A stretch of DNA of 64,000 nucleotides from an uncultured Lachnospiraceae bacterium (lineage in GTDB: Bacteria; Bacillota; Clostridia; Lachnospirales; Lachnospiraceae), in assembly GCA_910579275.1 (NCBI GenBank), contig CAJTTO010000012.1, positions 1 to 64,000 on the forward strand, given 5' to 3'. The translations under genes were made by a program, and so were the position numbers. Shown here piece after piece: positions 43,614 through 52,710 of the stretch; within the stretch, counting starts at the first letter, position 1; each line of letters starts with the position of its first letter. The notes under the pieces were generated by a model, which did not search any database, was not told the DNA's origin, and saw only the letters and a list, made by a program, of their open reading frames with translations.

Positions 43614-45158
43614 TTAGCCTAACAGGCTCAGTACGCCCTGGTTCGACTGGTTGCCCTGTGCAAGCATTGACTGACCTGCCTGCTGAAGGATGTTTGCATT
43701 TGAGTATTTCACCATCTCTGTAGCCATGTCTGTATCACGAATTGTTGATTCAGCAGCTGTGGTGTTCTCAACTACGTTATCCAAGTTGTTGATTGTGTGC
43801 TCTAATCTGTTCTGAACTGCACCGAGTAAAGAACGCTGTGCAGATACGGTTGCAATTGCGTCTGAGATAGAGTCGATTGCATAAGTAGCTGCTGCTCCTG
43901 ATGTATCCTTTACATTCAGTCCCTTGATGCCAAGTCCTGCTGTGTCAAGCGCCTTGATGTTTACGCCAATCTTGTTGGTCATGTCTGCGTCTGCGCCTAC
44001 ATGGAGACTGAAGTTCAGGTCTTCCTTAACATTTACCTGACCCTTGTTGATTACAAAATGAATCTTCTCCTCACCCTGATTGTATGCAGCGCTGTTGAAA
44101 TCATCAAAGTTTGCAAAACTATCAAAGTTAGCCTTTGTCTGATCGGTTGTACCAATCTTGATACCTGTATTGTCATCAATAGAAGCCTGTTTTGCGTCCG
44201 TTCCGATATTATTTGCAAGAATCAGTTCCTGATATACCATCTGGTATGCTTTCTGCGCCGTGATGACATTTGCGTTGTTGTCATCAATACCGTTGCTGTT
44301 CGCACCAGCTGCGCCAAGCGTTCCGTCAGCAGGATTTGTTCTGTCCTGCATTGCATAGTAATCTACACCCTTATAAATTGCATGGCTGCCTTCCTTAATC
44401 TTTGCTGTGATGTCACCTATTACGAGCATGTTCTTGTCTTCATTCTTTTCTGCAGCAGTAGCAACCACTGTATACTGAACACCGTCCAGCGTAATCTGCT
44501 CGCCTGCTTTCGCAACGTTAAGGGAAGCCGTAATTCTGTCAAATGTTCCGCCAACAGGAGGATTCGCACTCATTTCTGCGTCTTCTGCATACTCACCGAT
44601 TGTATATGTCTTGCCTGCAATCTGGATCGTATCTCCAACTTTCAACGTATTCATTGTGAAAGTTGCCATTGTCGCACCTTCTGCCAATGTTCCTTTAAGA
44701 CCTGCATCCTTACCATTTACATATCTCTTAACAGTATCCTTGTCACCCTTTAAGAGGTATGTCTCATTGAACTTGGTTGTCTCTGCAACACGGTCGATTT
44801 CTGTGAGGAGCTGGTCAACCTCGTCCTGAATTGTCTGACGGTCTGAAAGTGCGTTTGTGCCGTTGGATGCCTTTGTTGCAAGCTCGTTCATACGCTGAAG
44901 CATGTCATGTACTTCTGTCAGCGCGCCTTCTGCTGTCTGCACTGCGCTGATACCGTCTTCTGCGTTCAAAGAAGCCTGTGACAGTCCTCTGATCTGCTTT
45001 CTCATTTTTTCGGAAATTGAAAGACCTGCCGCATCATCTGCCGCTCTGTTTACCTTGTAGCCTGATGACAGCTTTTCTGCTGATTTGGACAATGTTCCGG
45101 ATGTGATTCCTAACATTCTGTTTGCATTCATTGCTCTAAGATTGTGCTGTACTACCAT
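43614..45158 (-). CDS. fliC: flagellin (514 residues)
   Basis: Start at MVVQHNLRAMNANRMLGITS, AAGGAGGT upstream; the 45 in-frame codons before it are leader. N- and C-terminal domains nearly match the tandem flagellins at 49357-54297. Variable centre about 155-400 contains GDTIQIAGKTYTIGEYAE and ITLDGVQYTVV modules. Sigma-28 promoter at 45641-45667, about 480-nt leader with a GGA-loop hairpin and an apparent older leader copy. Confidence 0.97.
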   Translation of the reverse strand: MVVQHNLRAMNANRMLGITSGTLSKSAEKLSSGYKVNRAADDAAGLSISEKMRKQIRGLSQASLNAEDGISAVQTAEGALTEVHDMLQRMNELATKASNGTNALSDRQTIQDEVDQLLTEIDRVAETTKFNETYLLKGDKDTVKRYVNGKDAGLKGTLAEGATMATFTMNTLKVGDTIQIAGKTYTIGEYAEDAEMSANPPVGGTFDRITASLNVAKAGEQITLDGVQYTVVATAAEKNEDKNMLVIGDITAKIKEGSHAIYKGVDYYAMQDRTNPADGTLGAAGANSNGIDDNNANVITAQKAYQMVYQELILANNIGTDAKQASIDDNTGIKIGTTDQTKANFDSFANFDDFNSAAYNQGEEKIHFVINKGQVNVKEDLNFSLHVGADADMTNKIGVNIKALDTAGLGIKGLNVKDTSGAAATYAIDSISDAIATVSAQRSLLGAVQNRLEHTINNLDNVVENTTAAESTIRDTDMATEMVKYSNANILQQAGQSMLAQGNQSNQGVLSLLG

Positions 45159-45221
45159 AATAAATACCTCCTTGTGTTTACACGGTATGAGATCTGCCAA
45201 AGTAATCGGCAAATCCCTCCT

Positions 45222-45241
45222 CGGACGACTCCTTTCGCCCG
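45222..45241 (-). promoter_or_regulatory. GGA-loop hairpin (candidate CsrA site)
   Basis: CGGGCGA-AAGGAG-TCGTCCG on the minus strand (one G-T pair), 64 nt before the ATG at 45158. Confidence 0.65.
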
Positions 45242-45504
45242 GGCGATTCTTCACGCCACCTGTTACTTTGTTCCTGTTGTAACGATACGCCATTTCACCT
45301 TCGGACCGTTACGTCTTTTGCAATCATTCATCCATTATCTGATTTCATTCTGAACGACTGCGAAATTGTACTTTACCATATTTAATTGTAATTTATATTT
45401 GTGAGAATATGAAATCAAACTTTCTGTCTATTCATATTTTCAAAAATATCATTTTTCTGTTCTCGTTTTCTTGGGATTCAAAGATTCGCCATTTACTGGC
45501 TGTC

Positions 45505-45590
45505 GTGTCTACCTTACAAATACATCCTTGCGTTTATACGGTACGAGATTTGTTATAGTAGGACAAATCCTTTTGCCCAAGCAATTATCA
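45505..45590 (-). repeat. degenerate second copy of a flagellin leader
   Basis: This stretch resembles 45147-45235, the start-proximal leader, in order (TACATCCTTG, TTTATACGGTACGAGAT, GGACAAATCCTTTTGCCC), including a decayed GGA-loop hairpin. No coding sequence follows, so it looks like the scar of a deleted or converted flagellin copy. Confidence 0.5.
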
Positions 45591-45640
45591 CGTCAACAGT
45601 GTTTTGCTTTTTGTAAGCTTTTTGCTTGCTTACATTATAT

Positions 45641-45667
45641 TTATCGGAGTGTATTCAAAATACTTTA
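45641..45667 (-). promoter_or_regulatory. sigma-28 promoter
   Basis: TAAA (45667-45664), 15 bp, TCCGATAA (45648-45641), for the flagellin at 43614-45158. Confidence 0.85.
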
Positions 45668-45771
45668 GTCCTTTTTAGCAAATTTTTTTAATTTTTTGAA
45701 AAATATAAATAAACAGAAAAACAGGAACAATTATGTAAACCGTGAGGCGCTATTACAGAAGCACACCTTTC

Positions 45772-46038
45772 TTAGGATAGCCCCTTGAAAAGCGCAAAAA
45801 GGTCTTTCATCCCCTGCTGGTAGTGCAGACGCTCAATATTTGCCGTCGTCTCTGACACTGCCGCGATATAGCTGTTGAACATCTCGCGCTGTTCCGGTGT
45901 CAAAGAGCTTTCGAATTTATTCTTCACTTCGCACTCATGCAGTTTTGCCGCCTGATATTCCTCGTCCTGCCCGACCATTTTAACCAGCCTTTTTTCCACG
46001 AGATAGTGTGTCAATGTCTCAAATACTTCATTTTCCAT
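45772..46038 (-). CDS. DUF6809-like small protein
   Basis: 88 residues, helical: LTHYLVEKRLVKMVGQDEEY then LTPEQREMFNSYIAAVSETT and a C-terminal MKDLFALFKGLS. This matches my recollection of DUF6809, a Clostridia family without known function. GAAGGGA precedes the ATG. Directly upstream is a decayed MITE copy. The neighbours on both sides are flagellin genes, but a flagellar role is not shown. Confidence 0.65.
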   Translation of the reverse strand: MENEVFETLTHYLVEKRLVKMVGQDEEYQAAKLHECEVKNKFESSLTPEQREMFNSYIAAVSETTANIERLHYQQGMKDLFALFKGLS

Positions 46039-46061
46039 ATCTTTCGTCCCTTCTTCATTTA

Positions 46062-46181
46062 CCTTCGGCTTTCTGCTGCAGGCATCAAGCCAAGCAAAAC
46101 CACTCTGTGGCGGCTTGATGCGTCTCTGCCGCTACGCTTTCTCACGGACTTTGCAGCAAGTGCCAAATCCTGAGCTTTCAG
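46062..46181. mobile_element. MITE type A, copy 3 (ends decayed)
   Basis: Internal body is clear (CTTCGGCTTTCTG, GGCATCAAGCCAAGC, GTGGCGGCTTGATGC, TACGCTTTCTCACGGACTTTG), but both terminal GTAACAG repeats are lost. Same orientation as the intact copies, immediately 5' of the DUF6809-like gene. Confidence 0.75.
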
Positions 46182-46300
46182 TTCCATGCTATCACTATAG
46201 CACATTGTGGCAATAATCACAATGACGATTTTCATTATGTCATTTTCCATTCTGTCTAACTTCGTTATGACAATGCATAATAATGTGGGAGGTGATTTGT

Positions 46301-46495
46301 ATGATAGACTACAGTCCGATGTGGAAATATATGGGTTCGCATGGCATAAGCCAATATTACCTGATAAAGCATGACATTGACAGTAAGACTATTTTCAAGA
46401 TGAAGCGAAATGAAAATATTACAATGATAACGTTAGAAAAGTTATGTCGCGCAATGAACTGTACGCCAAACGACATTGTTCAATTTATTGATTAG
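46301..46495 (+). CDS. small XRE/Cro-type HTH protein
   Basis: 64 residues from ATG 46301 (GGGAGGTGAT at 46287-46296; an earlier in-frame start lies before this site). A single HTH (ISQYYLIKHDIDSKTIFKMK, then TLEKLCRAMNCTPNDIVQF) as in minimal HTH_26-type regulators. Stands alone on the plus strand within the flagellar island; target unknown. Confidence 0.82.
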   Translation: MIDYSPMWKYMGSHGISQYYLIKHDIDSKTIFKMKRNENITMITLEKLCRAMNCTPNDIVQFID

Positions 46496-46562
46496 CCGCC
46501 TTATTGCTTTCAGCCCCAGACAACTGCTGGGGCTGTGCAAATGGGACGTTCTGTCTGCCGGA

Positions 46563-47318
46563 TTAGCAGACTCCGTTTGTCGCGAGCATGGAGCACGGCG
46601 TGTCCAATGTAACCGGTGTCCCTTCCACGGTTGTCACTTTCCCCCCTGCTTCCTCCACAATCAAAGAGCCTGCCGCAAAGTCCCACGGACAGAGGCGCAG
46701 TTCAAAAAACAATTCCGCCCTGCCTGCTGCTACGCTGCAAAGGTCGAGCGCTGCCGATCCGCTTCGGCGCACGTCGAGCGACCGCTTAAAATAATCGTAT
46801 GCCATCTCAAACGATTTTTTGTTCAGTTCCTCATAATAGGGCGCTGTGCCGAACAGTACCACCCCATTCTCCAACGGCTCGGACGAGACGTGAATCGGCG
46901 CACCGTTCAGGTATGCGCCCTGCCCTCTGACCGCCGTAAACAATTCCTTTAAATACGGATTATAGACAACCCCCATATACCGCTCGCCGTCAAGGGCAAG
47001 ACCGACGGAAATCGCGCTCAGGTGATAGTCCTTAATAAAATTCGTGGTGCCGTCAATCGGATCCACGATAAATGCATAGCCGTCTGCAACAGATGCGTGA
47101 ATGTCCTCCTCCTCACCGACAAAAACCGCCTCCGGCAGAATTTCCGCCAGCCGCCTTTGCAGCTCCTGCTGAACCTTTTTGTCGTATGTTGTGACAAAAT
47201 TGGCATGTCCTGCTTTCTCGTCAATGCAGCTCTTGCCCCTGTCCGCATGAAGGATGATTTCGCCGCATGCCCGAACCGCTTCTGTTATTTGACTCAATAA
47301 TTGTTCTGTGTTTTTCAT
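46563..47318 (-). CDS. suhB: inositol monophosphatase family protein
   Basis: 251 residues. Metal-binding motifs of the Li-sensitive phosphatases are present: GEEE (about 68-71), DPIDGTTNF (about 86-94) and the C-terminal CPWDFAAGSLIVEEAGG. Substrate may be inositol phosphate or another sugar phosphate; family assignment is firm, substrate is not. Sits between flagellin genes with its own GGGAGA site; no clear functional link to motility. The symbol follows general usage. Confidence 0.88.
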   Translation of the reverse strand: MKNTEQLLSQITEAVRACGEIILHADRGKSCIDEKAGHANFVTTYDKKVQQELQRRLAEILPEAVFVGEEEDIHASVADGYAFIVDPIDGTTNFIKDYHLSAISVGLALDGERYMGVVYNPYLKELFTAVRGQGAYLNGAPIHVSSEPLENGVVLFGTAPYYEELNKKSFEMAYDYFKRSLDVRRSGSAALDLCSVAAGRAELFFELRLCPWDFAAGSLIVEEAGGKVTTVEGTPVTLDTPCSMLATNGVC

Positions 47319-47352
47319 ATCTGTCTCCCTTTCGAATTGATTTTTACTGTCC

Positions 47353-47371
47353 GTAACAATTCAGCCTTCGG
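47353..47371. mobile_element. MITE type A left-end fragment
   Basis: GTAACAATTCAGCCTTCGG differs by one base from the type A left end; the rest is absent. Confidence 0.6.
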
Positions 47372-47384
47372 TATTTACCTAAAA

Positions 47385-47410
47385 GAGGCATCTGCTGATA
47401 CAGATGCCCC
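47385..47410 (-). terminator. flagellin terminator
   Basis: GGCATCTG/CAGATGCC stem followed by CTTTT on the minus strand, 17 bp after the flagellin at 47427. Confidence 0.7.
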
Positions 47411-47426
47411 ACAATTCCTATTTGAT

Positions 47427-48965
47427 TTATCCCAACAGGCTGAGTACTCCTTGATTGGACTGGTTGCCCTGTGCAAGCATGGACTGTCCTGCCTGCGAAA
47501 GGATATTCGCATTTGAGTATTTCACCATTTCTGTTGCCATATCCGTATCACGAATCGTCGATTCCGCAGATGTCGTGTTCTCAACAACGTTATCCAGATT
47601 ATTGATGGTGTGCTCTAGTCTGTTCTGTACTGCGCCGAGCAGGGAACGCTGTGACGATACTGTCGCAATGGCATCTGAAATCGAGTCAATTGCATAAGTC
47701 GCTGCTGCTCCTTTGGTGTCCTTCACATTCAGCCCCTTGATGCCAAGCCCTGCCGTGTCAAGCGCCTTGATGCCGACGCCAATCTTATTGGTCATATCTG
47801 CGTCCGCCCCAACATGAAGCGAGAAATTTAAGTCCTCCTGCGCAGTGTACTGACCTTTTGAAAAAGTAAATGTCACTTTTTTCGCGCCGGCCAGACCAAG
47901 ATTATCCGTATTAGACTCCGCCGTCAAGTCAACCTGTCCGCCGGGTTCACCCTTTACAATGAAATCAACTTCGCAATTCTTCTTGTTCGCACCGACATTG
48001 TTGGCAAGACCAAGCTCCTGCCGGATCATCTTATATGCCTGTAAATCCGTAATATAAGAGGAATTGTTATCGTCAATGTCGTCATGATCAAGCGGTCCCA
48101 CACCCGGAGTCGGCTCCTGATCAACAAGTACGTGGTATGTCTTTCCGTTGTACTTCGTCGTACTTCCCACTTCCATCTTATTCATAATACTCGAGAGCGT
48201 CAGCATATTCTTGTCTGCATTTTCCTCCGCGGCGCTGGTGACAATCGTGTACTGTACGCCATCCATATCAATATGCGAACCTGCAATGGCGGCTGCATCC
48301 ATCGCAGGATTCAATGCCGGATCTTGCAAATCAGCAATTGAACATTTCCCGTTTGTAATGGATGCTATAATCGCTTGCTGCGTCAGATCTACATCATGTG
48401 AACTAATCAGGTAATCTCTGCCGGCAATTGTGACGGTGTCGCCAAGTCTTAACACATTCATGGTAAAAGATGCCCTGGTGGCGCTCTCTGTAATGGTTCC
48501 GTCAAGGCCTGCATCTTTTGCGGACAAATACTTTGTAACCTTGTCCTTATCCCCCTTTAAGAGGTAGGTCTCGTTAAACTTCGTGGTCTCCGCAACTCGG
48601 TCAATTTCCGTGAGGAGCTGATCCACTTCATCCTGAATGGTCTGCCGGTCTGAAAGTGCATTGGTACCGTTTGCCGCTTTCGTCGCAAGCTCGTTCATGC
48701 GCTGGAGCATATCATGAACCTCCGTCAGCGCGCCCTCTGCTGTCTGTACTGCACTGATACCGTCCTCCGCATTTAATGATGCCTGCGAGAGACCTCTGAT
48801 CTGTTTTCTCATTTTTTCGGAAATGGAAAGACCTGCCGCATCGTCCGCCGCGCGGTTTACCTTGTAGCCTGACGACAGTTTCTCTGCTGATTTAGAAAGT
48901 GTTCCCTGCGTAATGCCTAACATTCTGTTCGCATTCATCGCCCTTAAATTGTGTTGTACTACCAT
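47427..48965 (-). CDS. fliC: flagellin (512 residues)
   Basis: Start MVVQHNLRAMNANRMLGITQ with AAGGAGGT upstream; in-frame codons before it are leader. Conserved ends as in the tandem set, but codon choices differ (many C/G third positions), so it is an older paralogue not homogenised by conversion. Variable centre has GDTVTIAGRDYLIS and DMDGVQYTIV modules and two Cys (NGKCSIAD, NKKNCEVD). Sigma-28 promoter at 49135-49162; GGA-loop hairpin in a ~165-nt leader. Confidence 0.96.
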   Translation of the reverse strand: MVVQHNLRAMNANRMLGITQGTLSKSAEKLSSGYKVNRAADDAAGLSISEKMRKQIRGLSQASLNAEDGISAVQTAEGALTEVHDMLQRMNELATKAANGTNALSDRQTIQDEVDQLLTEIDRVAETTKFNETYLLKGDKDKVTKYLSAKDAGLDGTITESATRASFTMNVLRLGDTVTIAGRDYLISSHDVDLTQQAIIASITNGKCSIADLQDPALNPAMDAAAIAGSHIDMDGVQYTIVTSAAEENADKNMLTLSSIMNKMEVGSTTKYNGKTYHVLVDQEPTPGVGPLDHDDIDDNNSSYITDLQAYKMIRQELGLANNVGANKKNCEVDFIVKGEPGGQVDLTAESNTDNLGLAGAKKVTFTFSKGQYTAQEDLNFSLHVGADADMTNKIGVGIKALDTAGLGIKGLNVKDTKGAAATYAIDSISDAIATVSSQRSLLGAVQNRLEHTINNLDNVVENTTSAESTIRDTDMATEMVKYSNANILSQAGQSMLAQGNQSNQGVLSLLG

Positions 48966-49028
48966 AATAAATACCTCCTTGTGTTTACATGGTGATGATG
49001 TGCCAAAGCAGCCGGCATATGATTCTTT

Positions 49029-49046
49029 GGACAAATCCCTTTGTCC
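49029..49046 (-). promoter_or_regulatory. GGA-loop hairpin (candidate CsrA site)
   Basis: Perfect 7-bp stem GGACAAA-GGGA-TTTGTCC, 64 nt before the ATG at 48965. Confidence 0.7.
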
Positions 49047-49134
49047 GGACGATAAACTCTGCCAATGTTGCATCTGCCGCTTCTTCTTTTGCTATTAACG
49101 GTCAATATACTTTTGAAAAGGTGTATTATTGTTT

Positions 49135-49162
49135 ATATCGGCATATTTTTTTAATACCTTTA
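49135..49162 (-). promoter_or_regulatory. sigma-28 promoter
   Basis: TAAA (49162-49159), 16 bp, GCCGATAT (49142-49135), for the flagellin at 47427-48965. Confidence 0.8.
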
Positions 49163-49293
49163 GCAATTTTAAGCTTTTTATTCCTATATTATCCTTTCAA
49201 TTGCCATTTTTGAATGGAGCAGGGAAGACTCCCCCACTCTTTTCGCAGGGTGCAGCAATGCTGCTAATTTCCCTACACACTCTTTTGTATAAA

Positions 49294-49319
49294 AGAACCA
49301 CCGCAGATGCGGTGGTTCT
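49294..49319 (-). terminator. terminator of the tandem flagellin group
   Basis: AGAACCACCGCA/TGCGGTGGTTCT perfect 12-bp stem then TTTTATAC, 38 bp after the stop at 49357. Confidence 0.9.
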
Positions 49320-49356
49320 GGCATTTTATGTGTTCTGACGATCTATACTGTTGTCA

Positions 49357-50943
49357 TTAGCCTAATAAGCTCAGTACGCCCTGATTAGACTGGTTGCCCT
49401 GTGCAAGCATGGACTGTCCTGCCTGTGAAAGGATGTTTGCGTTCGAGTACTTCACCATCTCTGTCGCCATATCTGTATCGCGGATGGTTGACTCTGCTGC
49501 TGTCGTGTTCTCTACAACGTTATCCAAGTTGTTGATGGTGTGCTCTAATCTGTTCTGAACCGCACCGAGTAATGAACGCTGTGAAGATACTGTTGAGATT
49601 GCATCTGCGATAGAGTCGATTGCATACGTAGCTGCTGCTCCTGTTGTATCCTTTACGTTCAAGCCCTTGATGCCAAGTCCTGCTGTGTCAAGCGCCTTGA
49701 TGCCAACGCCAATCTTGTTGGTCATGTCTGCGTCTGCACCTACATGAAGGCTGAAGTTCAGGTCTTCTTTTACATTTACCTGTCCCTTGTCAATTACATA
49801 TGTAATTTTTGAAGTAGCATCCGCATAAGCAAGATCATTGATTGTCTTCTGATCACCTTTGCTGCCATTGTTTATTGCGCCCCAGCCCGTAATTGCTGTT
49901 GTTGTATTTGTAGCACTATCAAAGGTCTTAATATTGGCATCTGCAACGTCTGCCTGCTTTGCGTCTGTACCGATATTATTCGCAAGAATCAGCTCTTTCT
50001 GGATCAGCTGGTATGCTTTGTTTGCAGTGATTACATTTGCATTGGCATCATCAATACCATTTGGTGTCGCCTGTGCAGGATCAGGAACTCCATTTGCGTC
50101 AAGCGCGTCCTCGCCCGTTGTCGGATTTGCTGAATCCTTCATTGCATAATAGTCCACACCCTTATAAATTGCATGGCTGCCTTCTTTTACCTTTGCGATG
50201 AGTGTGTCAATGCGCAGTTCATTCTTATCTGTATTTTCTGTAGATGTCGTATCTCCCTTTTCGCCAACTACTGTGTACTGTACACCGTCTAACGTAATCT
50301 GCTCGCCTACCTTTGCTTCCTGAAGAGAAGCTTTAATATGCTCAAAAGCATTTGCTGCCGTAAGGTCTTCAGCATACTCACCGATTGTATATGTCTTGCC
50401 TGCTATCTGAACAGTATCACCAACTTTTAATGTATTCATCGTAAATGTTGCCTTTGTTGCGCCTTCTGCCAGTGTTCCGTCAAGACCTGCATCCTTCGCA
50501 TTGATATATTTCTTAACAGTGTCCTTGTCACCCTTTAAGAGATATGTCTCGTTGAACTTGGTTGTCTCTGCTACACGGTCGATTTCTGTCAGGAGCTGGT
50601 CAACCTCATCCTGAATTGTCTGGCGGTCTGAGAGTGCGTTTGTTCCGTTGGACGCCTTTGTTGCAAGCTCATTCATACGCTGGAGCATATCGTGAACTTC
50701 TGTCAAAGCGCCTTCTGCTGTCTGCACTGCGCTGATACCGTCTTCTGCATTCAGAGAAGCCTGTGTGAGTCCTCTGATCTGCTTTCTCATTTTCTCGGAA
50801 ATTGAAAGGCCTGCTGCGTCGTCAGCTGCACGGTTTACCTTGTAACCGGAAGAAAGCTTCTCTGCTGACTTGGAAAGTGTTCCCTGTGTGATTCCCAACA
50901 TTCTGTTGGCGTTCATTGCTCTAAGATTGTGCTGTACTACCAT
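49357..50943 (-). CDS. fliC: tandem flagellin 3 of 3 (528 residues)
   Basis: Last of three head-to-tail flagellins. N-terminal D0/D1 (1-~155) and C-terminal ~115 residues are almost identical in protein and DNA to the genes at 51061 and 52711. The centre (~155-415) keeps the INAKDAGLDGTLAEGATKAT and GDTVQIAGKTYTIGEYAE framework but differs in loops (TATNTTTAITGWGAINNGSK-type segments). AAGGAGG upstream. No own sigma-28 box in the 117-bp spacer, so it is probably cotranscribed from 54593-54619. Confidence 0.97.
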   Translation of the reverse strand: MVVQHNLRAMNANRMLGITQGTLSKSAEKLSSGYKVNRAADDAAGLSISEKMRKQIRGLTQASLNAEDGISAVQTAEGALTEVHDMLQRMNELATKASNGTNALSDRQTIQDEVDQLLTEIDRVAETTKFNETYLLKGDKDTVKKYINAKDAGLDGTLAEGATKATFTMNTLKVGDTVQIAGKTYTIGEYAEDLTAANAFEHIKASLQEAKVGEQITLDGVQYTVVGEKGDTTSTENTDKNELRIDTLIAKVKEGSHAIYKGVDYYAMKDSANPTTGEDALDANGVPDPAQATPNGIDDANANVITANKAYQLIQKELILANNIGTDAKQADVADANIKTFDSATNTTTAITGWGAINNGSKGDQKTINDLAYADATSKITYVIDKGQVNVKEDLNFSLHVGADADMTNKIGVGIKALDTAGLGIKGLNVKDTTGAAATYAIDSIADAISTVSSQRSLLGAVQNRLEHTINNLDNVVENTTAAESTIRDTDMATEMVKYSNANILSQAGQSMLAQGNQSNQGVLSLLG

Positions 50944-51060
50944 AAATTTACCTCCTTGTTTTATCCCGACAGGTTCCTTCCTGTGGGGTGCCTGCGCATT
51001 TGTCTCTTATGCACAGGCACTGGTATTATTGTTTTTATATCTAATTTTTGAAATTTAGAA
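50944..51060. repeat. 117-bp intergenic spacer, copy 1 (identical at 52594-52710)
   Basis: Identical base for base, as read, to 52594-52710. It contains the Shine-Dalgarno, a GGA-loop hairpin (50965-50988: minus-strand CCCCACAGG-AAGGAA-CCTGTCGGG) and a second stem GTGCCTG/CAGGCAC (50988-51020) without a T-run. Confidence 0.9.
50965..50988 (-). promoter_or_regulatory. GGA-loop hairpin (candidate CsrA site)
   Basis: ACAGG-AAGGAA-CCTGT core stem extended by CCC/GGG, 21 nt before the ATG at 50943; the Shine-Dalgarno supplies a second GGA. Confidence 0.7.
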
Positions 51061-52593
51061 TTAGCCTAATAAGCTCAGTACGCCCTGATTAGACTGGTTG
51101 CCCTGTGCAAGCATGGACTGTCCTGCCTGTGAAAGGATGTTTGCGTTCGAGTACTTCACCATCTCTGTCGCCATATCTGTATCGCGGATGGTTGACTCTG
51201 CTGCTGTCGTGTTCTCTACAACGTTATCCAAGTTGTTGATGGTGTGCTCTAATCTGTTCTGAACCGCACCGAGTAATGAACGCTGTGAAGATACTGTTGA
51301 GATTGCATCTGCGATAGAGTCGATTGCATACGTAGCTGCTGCTCCTGTTGTATCCTTTACGTTCAAGCCCTTGATGCCAAGTCCTGCTGTGTCAAGTGCC
51401 TTGATGCCAACGCCAATCTTGTTGGTCATGTCTGCATCTGCACCTACATGAAGGCTGAAGTTCAGGTCTTCTTTCACGTTTACCTGTCCCTTGTCGATAA
51501 CATACCTAAGCTGATCTGTAGTATCTGCATAGCCAAGCTCAAGGTAAGCATCTGCATTTGCAGCAGTATATGTCCCCAGATTTGCACCCTGTGCAGTATT
51601 CGCTTTATCTGTAATTCCAGCGTCTGCGATACCAGCCTGTTTTGCATCTGTACCAATGTTGTTTGCAAGAGTAAGTTCTTTCCGAACCAGCTCATATGCC
51701 TTCTGTGCCGTAATGACATTTGCATTGTTGTCATCAATACCATTGACAACCGGATTAGCATTATCAATTGCTCCTGTTGTCGGATCTGCCTTATCCTGCA
51801 TTGCATAGTAATTTACGCCCTTATAAATAGCGTGGCTGTTTTCCTTAATCTTCCCTTGAATTGTAGCTATATTCAACTCATTCTTATCAGCGTTTTCCGT
51901 TCCATCAACTACAGTATACTGTACGCCGTCAAGTGTAATCTGCTCGCCTGCTTTTGCTTCGCCGATGGAGGCTTTGATATGCTTAAATGCGTCTGCCGTA
52001 CCATCTGTTGCTCCATCTTTCAAAGTCTCACCAATTGTATATGTTTTTCCTGCAATCTGGATTGTATCGCCGACCTTCAATGTACTCATTGTGAAAGTTG
52101 CCTTGGTAGCGCCTTCTGACAATGTTCCCTTCAAACCTGCGTCCTTTGCGTTTACATACTTCTTAACTGTGTCCTTGTCACCCTTTAAGAGATATGTCTC
52201 GTTGAATTTGGTTGTCTCTGCTACACGGTCGATTTCTGTCAGGAGCTGGTCAACCTCATCCTGAATTGTCTGGCGGTCTGAGAGTGCGTTTGTTCCGTTG
52301 GACGCCTTTGTTGCAAGCTCATTCATACGCTGGAGCATATCGTGAACTTCTGTCAAAGCGCCTTCTGCTGTCTGCACTGCGCTGATACCGTCTTCTGCAT
52401 TCAGAGAAGCCTGTGTGAGTCCTCTGATCTGCTTTCTCATTTTCTCGGAAATTGAAAGGCCTGCTGCGTCGTCAGCTGCACGGTTTACCTTGTAACCGGA
52501 AGAAAGCTTCTCTGCTGACTTGGAAAGTGTTCCCTGTGTGATTCCCAACATTCTGTTGGCGTTCATTGCTCTAAGATTGTGCTGTACTACCAT
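51061..52593 (-). CDS. fliC: tandem flagellin 2 of 3 (510 residues)
   Basis: Middle gene of the tandem set. Its 3' ~400 bp match the 49357 gene and its 5' ~400 bp match it also, with near-identical DNA; only the centre (about 155-395) is distinct (GETLKDGATDGTADAFKHIK; AGITDKANTAQGANLGTYTA). Flanked on both sides by the identical 117-bp spacer. Complete D0 helices, so it should be assembly-competent. Confidence 0.97.
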   Translation of the reverse strand: MVVQHNLRAMNANRMLGITQGTLSKSAEKLSSGYKVNRAADDAAGLSISEKMRKQIRGLTQASLNAEDGISAVQTAEGALTEVHDMLQRMNELATKASNGTNALSDRQTIQDEVDQLLTEIDRVAETTKFNETYLLKGDKDTVKKYVNAKDAGLKGTLSEGATKATFTMSTLKVGDTIQIAGKTYTIGETLKDGATDGTADAFKHIKASIGEAKAGEQITLDGVQYTVVDGTENADKNELNIATIQGKIKENSHAIYKGVNYYAMQDKADPTTGAIDNANPVVNGIDDNNANVITAQKAYELVRKELTLANNIGTDAKQAGIADAGITDKANTAQGANLGTYTAANADAYLELGYADTTDQLRYVIDKGQVNVKEDLNFSLHVGADADMTNKIGVGIKALDTAGLGIKGLNVKDTTGAAATYAIDSIADAISTVSSQRSLLGAVQNRLEHTINNLDNVVENTTAAESTIRDTDMATEMVKYSNANILSQAGQSMLAQGNQSNQGVLSLLG

Positions 52594-52710
52594 AAATTTA
52601 CCTCCTTGTTTTATCCCGACAGGTTCCTTCCTGTGGGGTGCCTGCGCATTTGTCTCTTATGCACAGGCACTGGTATTATTGTTTTTATATCTAATTTTTG
52701 AAATTTAGAA
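52594..52710. repeat. 117-bp intergenic spacer, copy 2
   Basis: Same sequence as 50944-51060, with the GGA-loop hairpin at 52615-52638. Confidence 0.9.
52615..52638 (-). promoter_or_regulatory. GGA-loop hairpin (candidate CsrA site)
   Basis: Identical to the hairpin at 50965-50988, upstream of the flagellin starting at 52593. Confidence 0.7.

Noticed and set aside
45361..45480. Additional flagellin pseudogene
   Set aside because: Only leader-like sequence is repeated; no flagellin codons were found.
50988..51020. Terminator between tandem flagellins
   Set aside because: The GTGCCTG/CAGGCAC stem is not followed by a T-run on the minus strand and leads straight into the GGA-loop hairpin; cotranscription is more likely.
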